Notes under the pieces: model-generated | The model's database searches: none | Seen by the model: the letters and a program-made list of their open reading frames with translations, nothing else | What the model was told of the DNA's origin: nothing | Source: Datisca glomerata | Taxonomy: Eukaryota; Streptophyta; Magnoliopsida; Cucurbitales; Datiscaceae | Assembly (NCBI GenBank): GCA_003255025.1 | Contig: QANY01004135.1 | Location: 124,001-188,000, forward strand | Length of the DNA: 64,000 nucleotides | Direction of reading: 5' to 3' | Shown: piece after piece, positions 24,284 to 35,394 of the stretch | Layout: each line of letters opens with the position of its first letter | Numbering within the stretch: position 1 is the stretch's first letter | Position numbers and translations under genes: made by a program

Positions 24284-25055
24284 TGAATAGGGAAAAAATA
24301 CCCATTGCCATGTGGACAAGGGGGACCTACTCAGGGCTCGCAAAAGTGGTAGAAAACAGAAACAAGTTACGAGCTAAAGTCATGAAACACCTCAAGAACG
24401 GGGATCATCACCTTAAGAACGAGGCCAACACCTCACGAACGGGGATCATCACTTCAAGAATGGGGCCAACACCTCAAGAACGAGGATCATCACCTCAAGA
24501 ATGGGCCAGCACCTTAAGAACGAGGATCATCACCTCAAGATGGGGCCAACATCTCAAGAATAGGGATCATCACCTCAAGAATGGGGCCAACACCTCAAGA
24601 ACATGAAATATTGACTAGTTAACAAGAGTCGATGTAAAGGGTTTAGATCAGTAGTCAAGTGACTATGATTGATTGGGTAAGCTGAATGATCCGGATGATA
24701 CAGATTGGCATGCCACCAACTGGCTATGACTGATTAGAGGCTGGGTGAGACAGATGGGAAATGAGAAAGTGGCCCATACCTAGCAGAATAACCCTCACGA
24801 ATGGATGCAATCCCTAGGCATAATGAGTGCCTCATTTTTTATTGTTATTTTGATTAATTCGTGTAATTTGGAAATCATATATAAAGTCAATGTATTAAAC
24901 GAGAAGAATGACATTCAATACAATAGAAAACACAACTCATGGCATTTACTCCTTGAATTCTCTTACTCTTAAACTCTCTCTCTCTCGTTAATACTTATAT
25001 AAAAATATCATTATCGAGATTTCTCCCGTTGATCTCTAGTTAATAGAAAAAATCA
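24284..25055 (+). repeat. 3' LTR of the Tat element
   Basis: Starts TGAATAGGG after the purine tract and ends AATAGAAAAAATCA, giving TG...CA. Directly followed by TGTAC, the target-site duplicate. Length is 772 bp. Promoter-like catatataaagtcaatg lies at 24877-24893. Internal cacctcaagaa repeats occupy 24386-24605. Confidence 0.87.
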
Positions 25056-25060
25056 TGTAC

Positions 25061-26440
25061 AGTTCTAAATCTATCGGATTAAACTGTATTGTATTGTATT
25101 AGATTAAATAGTGCAGTCTAATGTTTGATGGTGTATTGGTTAAAAACCCGTACTACTTGGACATTGTTTGGTATATGTTAGTCATGAATTATAAAATCAT
25201 CATTCATCGCTCGGAAGCTGCATCTCATTTTTCATTTCCAATCATAAAAAAAAAATCATATTTTCAAGTAGACAATACATTCTACAATATTAATAGATAT
25301 ATTCAATTATAAAATAAAATGTGAATATTAAATAAATATGTGAAAAGAGAGTCTATAAAAAAAAATTCAAACCTTAAAAATCCTAGCTGAGGTAAAGAAG
25401 AGAAATTGAGCGAGAATTTTTTTTACTCTTAATCCCACCAAGTTCCCAGTGATAAGAGCTGTATTAACTAATTCAGACAGACTGTTAAGCCAAACACGAG
25501 ATAATATTAAACTAGTACTGTCCGGTCTTTTAATATTGTTCAGTACTGACAATAAAAAAGCCTTAAAGTTTTTCAAGTGCCCCTAAGAGAAATGTGAGTT
25601 AACATCTTTAGTGGCATGTCAAACGTCCAAAATGGCTTATGCGCATGTGCAATCGATTTAGTGATTTATTGCCTTATAATGAGAACCCACTGTGATTTTA
25701 AATAAACCCCTACAAGAATATAAAAAAGTTCCTCTTCTTCCTAGATATAGAGATAAACTCCTCTTAAAGTTTGTTTTTTTCTTTTAGTATGTTTTGTGAA
25801 ATAGGTAAACATGTTGTTCACTTATCGTTTACAAATTATGTACTTAGCATGAGGTCATTCCAAATTATTTACTTAGCATAGGGTCATTCCAAATTATTTA
25901 CTTAGATGATTGACTATAAAATTGAAGTTGAAATTTATCTTTTGGCCAACGTCCAATAAAGATAGGAGAATGATGGAACTATGATACATTGAAATGTAGC
26001 ATAAAAGTATGTAAAGAGGATATTAACATCAAGTAAAGTTTATATTTACTTATTGATGGGATAGATACAATTGAACGAGCAAAGGGCGTGAGGATCTCTC
26101 ATTCAATTTTTACTTTTTTCACAAAAAAGATGAAACACACACATAGAGTAGACAACGTAAAAAGAAAATGAAAGTATAACTTTTTGGATATATTATGTTT
26201 TAAAAAAAATTATTTAAGAGGAGTAAGAAAATACCATAAACAAACATAAGAAAAAAATAAAAGTGATAGAAAGTTGCTATTGGTGGTTACAAAAGTGAAA
26301 TGATAAAAGAGTAAGCTTGTTATTAACATAAAACTTCCTATATTAAAAATGATCATTTTTGTATACTATTAAATTGATAGATCGTTTTACCTATAAGTTC
26401 TATTATGAGATCATTTATGCGAAAAGCCCTTTTGATTTAG
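25061..26440. other. No recognised gene
   Basis: AT-rich DNA without protein similarity. At 25828-25910 a phrase of about 29 bp (aaattatttacttagcatag...gtcattcc) is repeated nearly three times. The DNA bordering the Tat insertion (14600-14693 and 25056-25150) is rich in gtattgtattag phrases and could be an older small transposon, but no ends are visible. Confidence 0.5.
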
Positions 26441-26890
26441 CACATAGAGTAGAGGAGCCCAAAATTATTTTTGCTGAAGTTCAGCGCAAACATGGGTAGC
26501 CCATCAACCTGGTCCTAGAGGCCTAACCAATATCCTCATCAAGAAATGAGTCTAAGAAATAAAAAAGAATTTAAAAATTAGATTTATGTTCAATTGATCA
26601 CACCTATCAAGAAAAGTATTTTATTTTGGTTCGATCTGTAACTCTATATGAAATGAGTGCATTACGAAAAAATATATGAAGAACCTAAACCTCAACTCAC
26701 ATGACATATTCTAGGATTATTCCATTCCAGATCCATCATAATTCTATTTGCTTCTCCTATAAATACAAAGTGTTTGACTCTTCAAAATATTTTCACTCTC
26801 TAGATCTTCACCAATTTTCTGCAAATTATTGACTTGACCGTAGTACTTATATTGACTTTACATAATTATCAATATGGTGAGTCGTATATC
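26441..26890 (+). repeat. LTR-like remnant, Tat style
   Basis: cctataaatacaaagtg (26757-26773) looks like an LTR TATA box. It is followed about 70 bp on by ttattgacttgaccgtagta, resembling the 'attgacttgagcgtcgga' stretch of Tat LTRs. Boundaries are not visible. Confidence 0.35.
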
Positions 26891-29090
26891 TATCGGTGAA
26901 AAAATTTGAGGATAAACAATTGTCTTAAAATATGATAATATGATCAAAAAGTGAAAAGAAAGGTAAATATTTATCAGCATAACATGTCAAAGAGCTAATC
27001 CGGATGATCGAATCCCATACTCAACTCAACACAGAAGAAGGAGCTGAAGTTTCTTCATTTCCCATAACACAGAGAGAGAATTAGTGTCTAAGCATTTGAG
27101 ATGAGATGTTTATGCCAAGTGGAAATGAAGAGCAGTCCAAAATTTCTCAATCTCCACGTGGAATTCACACGGTCACATCTGGTCAGGGTGATGGATCCTG
27201 ATAGGCCATAGACCCCACAAAAATGAGTCATATTTAGGGAGAGTTTAGCATTTGTTTTGGTGTGGATTTTAAGAATAGTTACGTCTCGCACTTGTCTTGA
27301 CCATCCCCAAATGTGTTAAAACTCATCTACTTGTCTTCTATCTCAAAAAAGGATGCCTTCCCTATCACTTTACCACTTTCTCTACAAAATTTTGATCAAG
27401 ATATGGGCAAACCTTGTCTCTCCTCAATCATCGTTTCAATTATGGTGGGTGTAGTACACGTTCTTCTGTCTTAAATAGTGCTTCCTTTTAGTACACGGTT
27501 TGTCAAATTAAGAAACTCAACAACACAAAAACCAAAAACTATCTGGTCAAAAAATAAAAAGTAAAAAAAAAAACTTCATTTTCTTGTACATGTAATGTAC
27601 CGGGTCAAAGTTGGTATCAGATCATCTGAGATGGGTTTATCTTAAAAGAGGCTAAACCTGTCAGCATGACTTGATTAAAACACCTTAACCGGTAGGAGGA
27701 GGAGGTTATACTTGATTTGAATGATTCAATTCATGTCAGCTTAAGTAGGGTATTGAGGAGAATTGTACGTGTTTGATGAGAGTAAGTGGCACATATGACA
27801 AAAGAATCAAGCCTACAAGTACAATCATTTACTCTAAACACAAAACTGATAAAGATAGCTCCATAGTAAAATTAGGCAATGGCTGGATTCTGCCACCTGA
27901 AAATCTGATTAGCTTTCAGATAAGATATTAACACGTAGACCAAACTTGTATAATCGTCTAAACTAATTAACCATCTACAGACTGGTTTGCTGGAATATAG
28001 TATCTGTCATTAAGGCAACTGCCATCTAAACTAAGCATCTAGAGACTTGTTTGCTGGACTAACAACAGCCATCTTTCACTTCAGTGTTGATCTCCGTGAT
28101 CCATGTGGAGGCATGCTAATTGATATTCTTCAGGGCTAATTAAAACCTTATCTAGGTATCTAAACAATAAGGTTCTGTAACTACTATTCTTCACAATCTT
28201 GTAAGCATCTTCATGGTCATAGCTACTAGGAAAAGCATAATCTGCAGTATGCATATAAAAACCAAAACATAAACTTCTCCACAATGGAGTCGATACTTAA
28301 CTGCCAAACTAATATTTCAGACTAACGAAAGATGCACGAAATGGACGCAACAAACAAAAAATGAACTTGGATCTTTTGTCAGAGGCAATGACAGTGGAAC
28401 TGGTGAACCCATTAAAGATATATCAGTAGTCTATAACAAATCAAAGAAGCTTGATATTGGGTCCCTGAGATTTAATTATATAATTATTATCAACAATCTC
28501 ATTGCATCTTAAAACAACTAATACATGTTAGTATCCATTATCCATTAGATCACTATATATACTAGGCCTTCTTCCACAAAGCATTTATTGAAGTACTTAT
28601 GATCATAAGATTACTCGATATTTTCTAATGTTTGACGTAGCAAAAAAATGGTAAATCAAAGCAATGCCACAATGTCTTATAAAAAAAATGTGTGTGAAAA
28701 TCACTTGCATATATGTTGCATCAAATTAAAATTAATATCTTCCTTTGATTTTCGAGAAAAGGTAATTATGGAATCGAAAGTATACGAACGGGTGCAACCT
28801 ACTCCAGACAATGTATGTATATCATGACATACATACTGAGCAAAGCAACTCGGTATCTCAAAACAACTCTCCAATTTGCCCACATGATTTGATCTGAAAA
28901 GAATTGCCAACCATAATCTTGTAACTTTCTAAATGTTGTTTCTCTCTTCTGTCATCTGTAAGATCCTTCTAGGAATACACCCTGAATTCCATCCAACTCA
29001 TAACAGTCAAAAGAAGAAAAAAGATCCTCCTCATCCTCCATTTGATATATATCTGTAGACAAAAACTTAACTTCTTTTTCATCAAACATC
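26891..29090. other. No recognised gene; upstream of LAZY1
   Basis: I see no protein similarity. The minus-strand ORF at 28081-28284 (67 residues) matches nothing known to me. A short duplication lies at 27970-28060, where catctacagactggtttgctgg is followed by catctagagacttgtttgctgg. The 1-2 kb before 29164 presumably includes the LAZY1 promoter. Confidence 0.45.
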
Positions 29091-29099
29091 TATTTATAT
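29091..29099 (+). promoter_or_regulatory. Candidate TATA box of LAZY1
   Basis: TATTTATAT lies 65 bp upstream of the start codon at 29164, leaving room for a short 5' UTR. Only position and sequence support it. Confidence 0.35.
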
Positions 29100-29163
29100 G
29101 CCTCGTATGACAAACTTAAGCATTTAGACGTCAAACTCACCGAACAGACTACACGGATCAAAA

Positions 29164-30863
29164 TGAAGGTTAGTAATTTGTTCATACATCTCTACATGCA
29201 ATAATACTCTCTTACTCAGTTACTCTTCTTATTCCTCAACTTTGCTTTCATTGCTGCAGTTGTTAGACTGGATGCATAATAAGTTTCGCCATAACAGCAT
29301 TGAACCTTTCAAGGACTTTTCGATCGGTATTGCACTGAACCTTTCAAGGATTTTCTGTTCTTACCTTTATATCTTCAAAACTGGTCTTAGTTCTTTCTGT
29401 ACCTCCGTTTCAGGTAACCCATGCATTTGCCTTACAGCACAAGCAACAATTGACGACGAAGGGCTGTACTCGAAAGGAAGCACTGGCTCAAGATATGGAT
29501 CCAATAATGTAAAATCTTACTCTCAACTGGAAGCCATTGATAGCGTTGAAGAAACACTTGATGAAGAAATATCAGCTGTATCTGAGTTTTTCCATGGCTT
29601 TCTCACAATCGGGACGCTCGGTTTGGAACCTATCATCAGTGAAGAGCCAGAGACACCAACATTCGCTATGGCTTCGGAAAACATAGATGAGAGACAAATC
29701 GAAGTGACAGCAGATGACCTTAAGCTTGTCAAGTATGAATTGGAGAAGTTCCTTGAGGCTGAATATAAAGAAGATTTTGTGGATGAATCATCAGGGAGGA
29801 ACAGCTATGTCAGCACGATTACACTTAGCGGTCTGAAAGTGGAGGGAGCTGAAGTTGAGACTCTCATATGTCCACTCCAAGGATATCTATTTGGGTCTTC
29901 CATTGAACTGCCAGAAAAGATATCTGAAGTAAAGAAAGAAAAAGTATCACTTGCTGAGCTGTTTCAAAGGACAAAGATGACAAACGAAAATCCCGGGGAG
30001 AAGAGTGACGAAGAAATGGAGATACAACAAGCCAAGAAGCGTACAAAGAAATCCGCTATGCCTTTCGTGAAGAAGATGCTAAAAAGGCTACAAGTTTCTT
30101 CAAAGAGCTCTACTGGTGATGAGGCAGCTGATTCTTTTTCAGCCAAGAAGAAACTCATTAAGGTTTTGGTGCCTCGGCATAAACAAATTACTTAACTACC
30201 AATTCTCAATCAAAACTTTCAAAGTTCTTTGCTTTGACATGCAGGTTCTACGTATGTTCCATAGAAAAGTCCATCCCGAAAGCCCTGTATCTGGGAAGGA
30301 TTCTCCCAAGTCACGGAATGCTCCCCATTATGATGGTAACAATGCTGCAGATCTGATGCACCCAAATGAAGTGAAGAAAAGGTTTCGTTATAAGACCAAT
30401 TTGGACCTTTCTCAATATGATATGAATAAAGGCCACTGGATCAAAACAGATGCAGATTGTAAGTTTACATCTTATCCCACTACTTTTAAGTAAAGCAAGA
30501 GACAAATCATAGTATTTTCTGACAATTTAAGCATAGAAAATTAACTCAAAGGAGATTTCGTCTAGTTCTGGGTACTGAGTAAAGGTTACAGCAATAGGTG
30601 AAATATCATGTCTTACATAGAAAGATTTGTAGAGTAAATAACCAATTCCAGCTGAATATGAAAGTTTATACAGTACAGCAAGTATATTATGGAGGTGACA
30701 TGTAAAACACATTGAAAGAATTTCAAGATATATAGAGCTAGTACTAGTTAACGTAGGAATATAGACGGTCCAGACTGACTGAAGCATACTTATTATATGT
30801 AAAATTCAGTTGTCGTAACGCATTTCTATTGATTGTATCGTAGACTTGGTGTTGGAGCTGTAG
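29164..30863 (+). CDS. LAZY1: LAZY1-type gravitropism regulator (IGT family), five exons
   Basis: Coding exons are 29164-29169, 29260-29326, 29414-30162, 30245-30458 and 30844-30863. All introns are GT...AG. The total of 1056 nt gives 351 residues, close to known LAZY1. The protein starts MKLLDWMHNKFR (region I, membrane-associated in the family). It has the IGT signature HGFLTIGTLG at residues 85-94, a Ser/Thr-rich acidic middle and a basic, nuclear-signal-like stretch at about 232-249 (KKRTKKSAMPFVKKMLKR). VLRMFHRKVHPE starts at 275. The conserved C-terminus WIKTDADYLVLEL is completed by the 20-nt last exon; LVLEL is EAR-like. LAZY proteins link statolith sedimentation to polar auxin flow, setting shoot and branch angle. 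The ATG-AAG two-codon first exon is the family's usual structure and fixes the start. No stop or frameshift is seen, making it the one clearly intact gene here. Confidence 0.93.
29297..29355 (+). repeat. 35-bp tandem duplication across the exon 2 / intron 2 border
   Basis: gcattgaacctttcaagga at 29297 recurs as gcactgaacctttcaagga at 29332. The two 24-25 base copies differ by one substitution and one base indel, at a step of 35 bp. The first copy is coding; the second lies inside the intron. Confidence 0.85.
29327..29413 (+). other. LAZY1 intron 2, 87 bp, open in frame
   Basis: Donor G at 29327 and acceptor AG at 29412-29413. Removing it joins SIG to NPCICLT, matching the family. The intron is a multiple of three and has no stop, so retention would add 29 mostly hydrophobic residues. 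Its first part duplicates exon 2 (see the repeat at 29297-29355). Confidence 0.8.
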
Positions 30864-31444
30864 AACAGAAGGAAGACAGCATGGAGTGATTTCAAGAAGT
30901 CCCGAGTCATCGTTTCAAGCACTAGTATCAAAGTAGTGTTTGAATTGTCATCTTTTATGTACTTATTTTGTGAGTGATGAAGTGGTGATGACACTAAATT
31001 CAAGTGAAGAATATGTGTGCTTGTTATATAATATCGGTATCAGTATCTGTGTGATATAAATCAGTCTGATTTGGTGTAATGTAAGCTTAAAAAAAGATAT
31101 GGATTGTTTCTTAAATATTTTGACCCATAGAGAAAACGTTCGTTCAGTAATGACCCGATTTACGGGTTTCAACCAGGAAAATAAAATCAGTTTTGGCATA
31201 CACTACAAAGCTGTGAGTATTTTGGTAAGCGATGTTGGGGATGATCAACCTTTGGATCAACCCTATTTGGCATCATTTGTGGTGATCCAAGAGTGGATCG
31301 ATCACTCCGGTATCCAATTGTGATCCACATACTATTGCTAGCTCGAAGTGAAACTCGATTCTCGATATGTTCACCGTAAATGGGTAATAAAACATCCTTT
31401 TTATTTTTCTAAAGAGTAGATATAAAACGACCTAAGTTATAATT
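30864..31444. other. LAZY1 3' flank, no other gene
   Basis: Presumed 3' UTR and downstream DNA. The ORFs seen here on both strands match nothing known. Confidence 0.5.
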
Positions 31445-31610
31445 GAGTTTTTGCTTAAACTAGACTCCTAAAAAATTCAAATGACTAAAATATACATTTC
31501 CATTAATTTTGACTTAACTATACTCATGACTCACCATCCACCAATTTTTTCTCCATTCTTTCCTCCTTATACCCTCTTACAAAATATCAAATCAAATGTA
31601 AACTTCTTCT

Positions 31611-32075
31611 GTCAGAATATCATCAAAGCCAAAATCGAGAGAAAATCTTATTCAACCAAGATCCTCAATGTTAAATCACTGAGAGAATGAAAATGGAAGC
31701 GTATCTTGATCCATGGAAACATATGATTGTTGATTATCGATCTTTTGATTCAATAAGGTTTTTCTTAGAGAAGAATCTATGTATTCTCAACGATGATGGG
31801 ATGTCAGAGAGAATATGAATAATAGTTATGCTTCTTCAATCAGGGACCATAACCTTTATATATAAGAATATTTTTTCATATTTCTATTTTGGCCTATCAT
31901 AAAATTAGAAATATAGAATTATGTCTTTACACATAATAAGTCTATACCATATAAATGCTCAAAGCTTAATGACATTAAACATTGGTAAGACCACTTTAAA
32001 TGGATTGAACTTTATGGTATCTTTTAACACACATTCAATTACATATGTAGGCCCACATGTTTAATTATCGTCCAA
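31611..32075. mobile_element. Insertion in the left arm, possible solo LTR
   Basis: The left arm carries about 465 bp absent from the matching place in the right arm (near 34120-34140). The insert starts TGTCAGAATATC and ends GTCCAACA (TG...CA), with a TATA-like tttatatataag at 31855-31866. No clear target duplication is visible. It may be a copia-type solo LTR. Confidence 0.4.
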
Positions 32076-32424
32076 CAACACTCAACCTCCACACCCTTCC
32101 CCCTCATACCCTTATTTCTCCTTCTACGTTGGCCATTTTTTCACATTCTTCTTCCACTCATTCAATGAGAGTCTTCGTCATTTCTTCATCTTCTTCCTCC
32201 CACTGCAAGAGAAGATTTTATGCTTGTCAAGAAGTTATTCATCTTCAAGAAATGTTTTATAAGAAGTTTTTTTAGTTTTTTTTTTGCGTTACAGTGTTTC
32301 AAAAGATGTTTTTCTAAGTTACTACAACAACATGCAATACGTTGTATATTGAAGATGATGCCTATAAGGTCGTCTTGAAGTGCTCATTGTAGACTATAAG
32401 TTGGCTTCAAAACAGACTTGTATA

Positions 32425-32950
32425 CATCTTGTAAATGATCGTGTATACTTCACGATAATCTTGAATCCATCTTGTACTGGATCGTATATACTTCACGATA
32501 ATCTTGAAGCCATCTTATAATTGACTGTGCATACTTCACGGTAATCTTAAAGTCATCTTGTACTTGATCGTGCATACTTCACGATAATCTTGAAGCCATC
32601 TTATAATTGATTGTGCATACTTCACGATAATCTTAAAGTCATCTTGTACTTGATCGTGCATACTTCACGATAATCTTGAAGCCATCTTGTAATTGACCAT
32701 GTATATCTTCTTGAAGCCATCTTGTAAATAGTCATGCATACTTCACAATAATTTTGAAGTCATCTTTGTATTGGATCTGCTTCATGGTAATCTTGAAGCC
32801 GTCTTTATAATTGACCGTGTATACTTTATGGTAATCTTGAAGCCATCTTGTACTTGATCGTGTATACTTCACGATAATCTTGAAGCCATCTTGTAGTTGA
32901 TCGTGTATACTTCACGATACTCTTGAAGTGATCTTGAAATCATCTTGTAG
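32425..32950 (+). repeat. 43-bp tandem array, plus orientation
   Basis: About twelve units of the form cttgaagccatcttgta, cttgatcgtgtatac, ttcacgataat. Most steps are exactly 43 bp; a few units are shortened. Adjacent pairs are often most alike at every second unit (acttgatcgtgc against aattgattgtgc), hinting at an 86-bp higher-order unit. Confidence 0.9.
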
Positions 32951-32989
32951 TAGTTTTAAAGTTAAATATAAATAAATATGGACTTGCAG

Positions 32990-33310
32990 TATACTGAGGG
33001 ATTAAAGATCATCTGGTAGCTTTCAAGATCCCCATGAAGTCATCATGAGCCCACATGATGACAATAAAGTCATCATGAAGTCTTCTTGAAGGCTTTGTGA
33101 AGTCTACAAGATACCCATGAATTCATCTTATAGACTTCTTGTAAGCTTCAAGAAGACTAAACGATGATCATGAAGTCATCTTGTAACCTTCATGTAACCT
33201 TCAAGAAGACTACACGATGACCATGATGTCATCATGAACCCACATGATGACAATAAAGTCATGGGTATCTTGTAGACTTCATGAAGCCTTCAAGAAGACT
33301 GTATGATGAT
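32990..33310. repeat. Spacer with its own direct and inverted repeats
   Basis: tcatgaacccacatgatgacaataaagtcat occurs in near-identical form twice (around 33044 and 33228). The phrases cttcaagaagactacacgatgac and cttgtagacttcatgaagcc recur in both directions. It separates two blocks of the 43-bp array. Confidence 0.7.
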
Positions 33311-33503
33311 CGTGTATCCTTCACGATAATCTTGTATCTATCTTTTAAATGATCATGCATACTTCATGATAATCTTGAAACCATATTGTACTGGATTGTG
33401 TATACTTCACGGTAATTTTGAAACTATCTTGTAATTAATCGTATATATTTCACGATAATCTTGAAGCCATATTGTACTTGATCGTGTATACTTCACGATA
33501 ATA
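33311..33503 (+). repeat. Second plus-orientation block of the 43-bp array
   Basis: About four to five diverged units (cttgaaaccatattgtac, ttcacggtaattttgaaac, ttcacgataatcttgaagcc), ending ttcacgataat at 33503. Confidence 0.85.
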
Positions 33504-33795
33504 TTCACGGTAATCGTGTATACTTCAAGATTATCGTAAAGAATACACGATTAAGTACAAGATGGCTTCAAGATTACTGTGAAGTATACACGATCAATTA
33601 TAAGATGACTTCAAGATTATCGTGAAATATATACGATCTACTACAAGATGAATTCAAGATTATCGTGAAGTATACATGATCCAATACAAGATGGCTTCAA
33701 GATTATCGTGAAGTATACACGATCGAGTATAAGGTGGCTTTAAGATTATCATAAAGTATACACGATCAATTACAAGATGACTACAAGTCCGTCTT
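33504..33795 (-). repeat. 43-bp array in inverted orientation
   Basis: From 33504 the units read as complements: gtacaagatggcttcaag, attatcgtgaagtatacacg. There are about six copies. The abrupt strand switch near 33503 makes this the axis of the foldback. Confidence 0.88.
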
Positions 33796-34299
33796 GAAGC
33801 CATCTTGTAGTCTACATGGAGCACTTCAAGACGATCTTGTAAACATCACCTTCAACCTACAACGTACAGTATGTTGTTGTAGTAACTCAGAAAAATATTT
33901 TTTAAAACACAGTAACGCAAAAAAAAAAACCAAAAAAACTTCTTAGAAAAATTTTCTTGAAGATGAAGAACTTCTTGACAAGTATAAAAGCTTCTCTTGT
34001 GCGGGAAGAAGAAGATGAAGAAATGGCGAAGACTCTCGTTGAATGAGTGGAAGAAAAAGGTGAAAAAATGGCTAACATAGAAGGAGAAATGAGGGTATGG
34101 GGAGGAAGTATATGGAGATTGAGTGTTAAGGAACAAGAAGTTGAAATTTGATTTGATATTGTGTAAGAATGGTATAAGGAGGAAAGAATGGAGAAAAAAA
34201 TGGTGGATGGCAAGTCATGAATATTGTTCAACCAAAATTAGTGGAAAAGTATATTTTAGCCATTTGAGTTTTCTAGGGGTCTAGTTTAGGCAAAAACCC

Positions 34300-35394
34300 G
34301 TTGGAAATCAAGTTTTAGTTGACTCAGTGATATGTCAATTATTCATAGTTTCATATAAAAAATTATTTTACTGAGTGATAAAACATCAAAATATAGATGA
34401 TTGACACATCACTTGCTCAATTAGAACATAGTCTATAAGCTTTGTCTAGAATTATTTTTTCTTAAATAACACATACACTCTTTCTAGTTTGAAGACACAC
34501 TCGTAGTTCCCTAATTTGATTTGGTTGACAACTAAACCTCAAGAATTTTTTGTCACACTAACACCGTTAAAATAAATTTAGTATCAGATCCTCTATTATT
34601 TTACTTTCAAGTATGGGTGTTGAACCCAAAATCATCTTATTTTCTTCTAAAACCTTTATCATACTCTAAACATTTTTCTTCTTCTTCTTGGTCAAGTGGG
34701 GTCTCATGTTCTGAGTGCAATTATTAGTCGGGTCGAGTCTATACAATAAGAGTATTATAGTCATTTCATAAAGAAACTAATGGTTTTTTAATTGAGTGGA
34801 TGTGAGTGTCATTTTTTACATTAGAATTGATGCTTTTCTCATTTAAGTAAACTAGATAGGAGGTCAGAGGATTTTTCTAAAATTAAATGAATTAAAAAAT
34901 TTGAAAAGGCTTATTTCCCTTGAAAAAAATGCTATAAATTATGAAAAATGTCTCTGGTGAGTAAAATTATTAGAAACGGCGTCAACAATGACTGCTCTAT
35001 CATAAAAGTTGATTCAGTGGCATATGTATCACTAATTGGGGTAACCACAATGAGACTGCCCCTCGCAATAATCTTTCATCTGTTTAGGAAAAGAATGCAT
35101 CAATCGGAATGTTAGACCCCTTCTTTTTGGGAGGATATAAGGAGAAATGTTGTAGTCTGGGCATTCATTCAGTTTTTAACGGTTCAAATTTTGTTATTAA
35201 AATTATTTTTTTATTTTTAAAATTTTTTATTATTTCTCACACTAAGTCGATCTCAAATGTGGCTATTTTTAAACGAACAATGTCAATTGAACATAAATCT
35301 CTCTTGTTCCCCAAACTAGAAAGATCTGTTTCCTAATACTATAGGTTCGACCACTCTTGATTGGTTGGACCAACTCGAGAAAAGTTTCAGTATT
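34300..35394. other. No recognised gene
   Basis: AT-rich DNA; no protein similarity or clear repeat found. Confidence 0.45.

Larger units (their letters stand above)
14689..25060 (+). mobile_element. Complete but decayed Tat-lineage Ty3/gypsy retrotransposon
   Basis: Both LTRs are present (14694-15377 and 24284-25055) and the element is bracketed by the 5-bp direct repeat TGTAC (14689-14693, 25056-25060). Internal order is gag, protease, RT, RNase H, a second archaeal-type RNase H, integrase, a tandem array, an antisense ORF and a purine tract. The dual RNase H and the extra antisense ORF between pol and the 3' LTR are known traits of Tat elements. All reading frames are broken. Confidence 0.9.
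31445..34299. mobile_element. Large foldback / long-TIR DNA transposon with tandem-repeat core
   Basis: The left edge gagtttttgcttaaactag and right edge ctagtttaggcaaaaaccc are inverted complements. Inward, homology continues for hundreds of bases: the left arm's catccaccaattttttctcc matches the complement of the right arm near 34190-34205, and 32070-32400 matches 33800-34130. The core is a 43-bp tandem array that switches strand near 33503. No transposase is present, so it is non-autonomous. The 9-mers outside the ends, GTTATAATT and GTTGGAAAT, agree at 6 of 9 positions. That would suit a decayed Mutator-type target duplication, but only weakly. Confidence 0.75.

Noticed and set aside
27595..27625. 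ttggtatcagatcatctg, like a primer binding site
   Set aside because: No LTR end precedes it and no gag follows, so the match to the iMet primer site is probably chance or a very old remnant.
32425..33795. CRISPR array
   Set aside because: Units are contiguous 43-bp repeats without unique spacers, in a plant genome, with a strand switch.
33852..34231. ORFs of 94 and 109 residues on minus in the right arm of the foldback
   Set aside because: The left arm encodes similar but shorter Ser/His/Phe-rich ORFs (32057-32275). They reflect repeat composition and have no family match or consistent frame.
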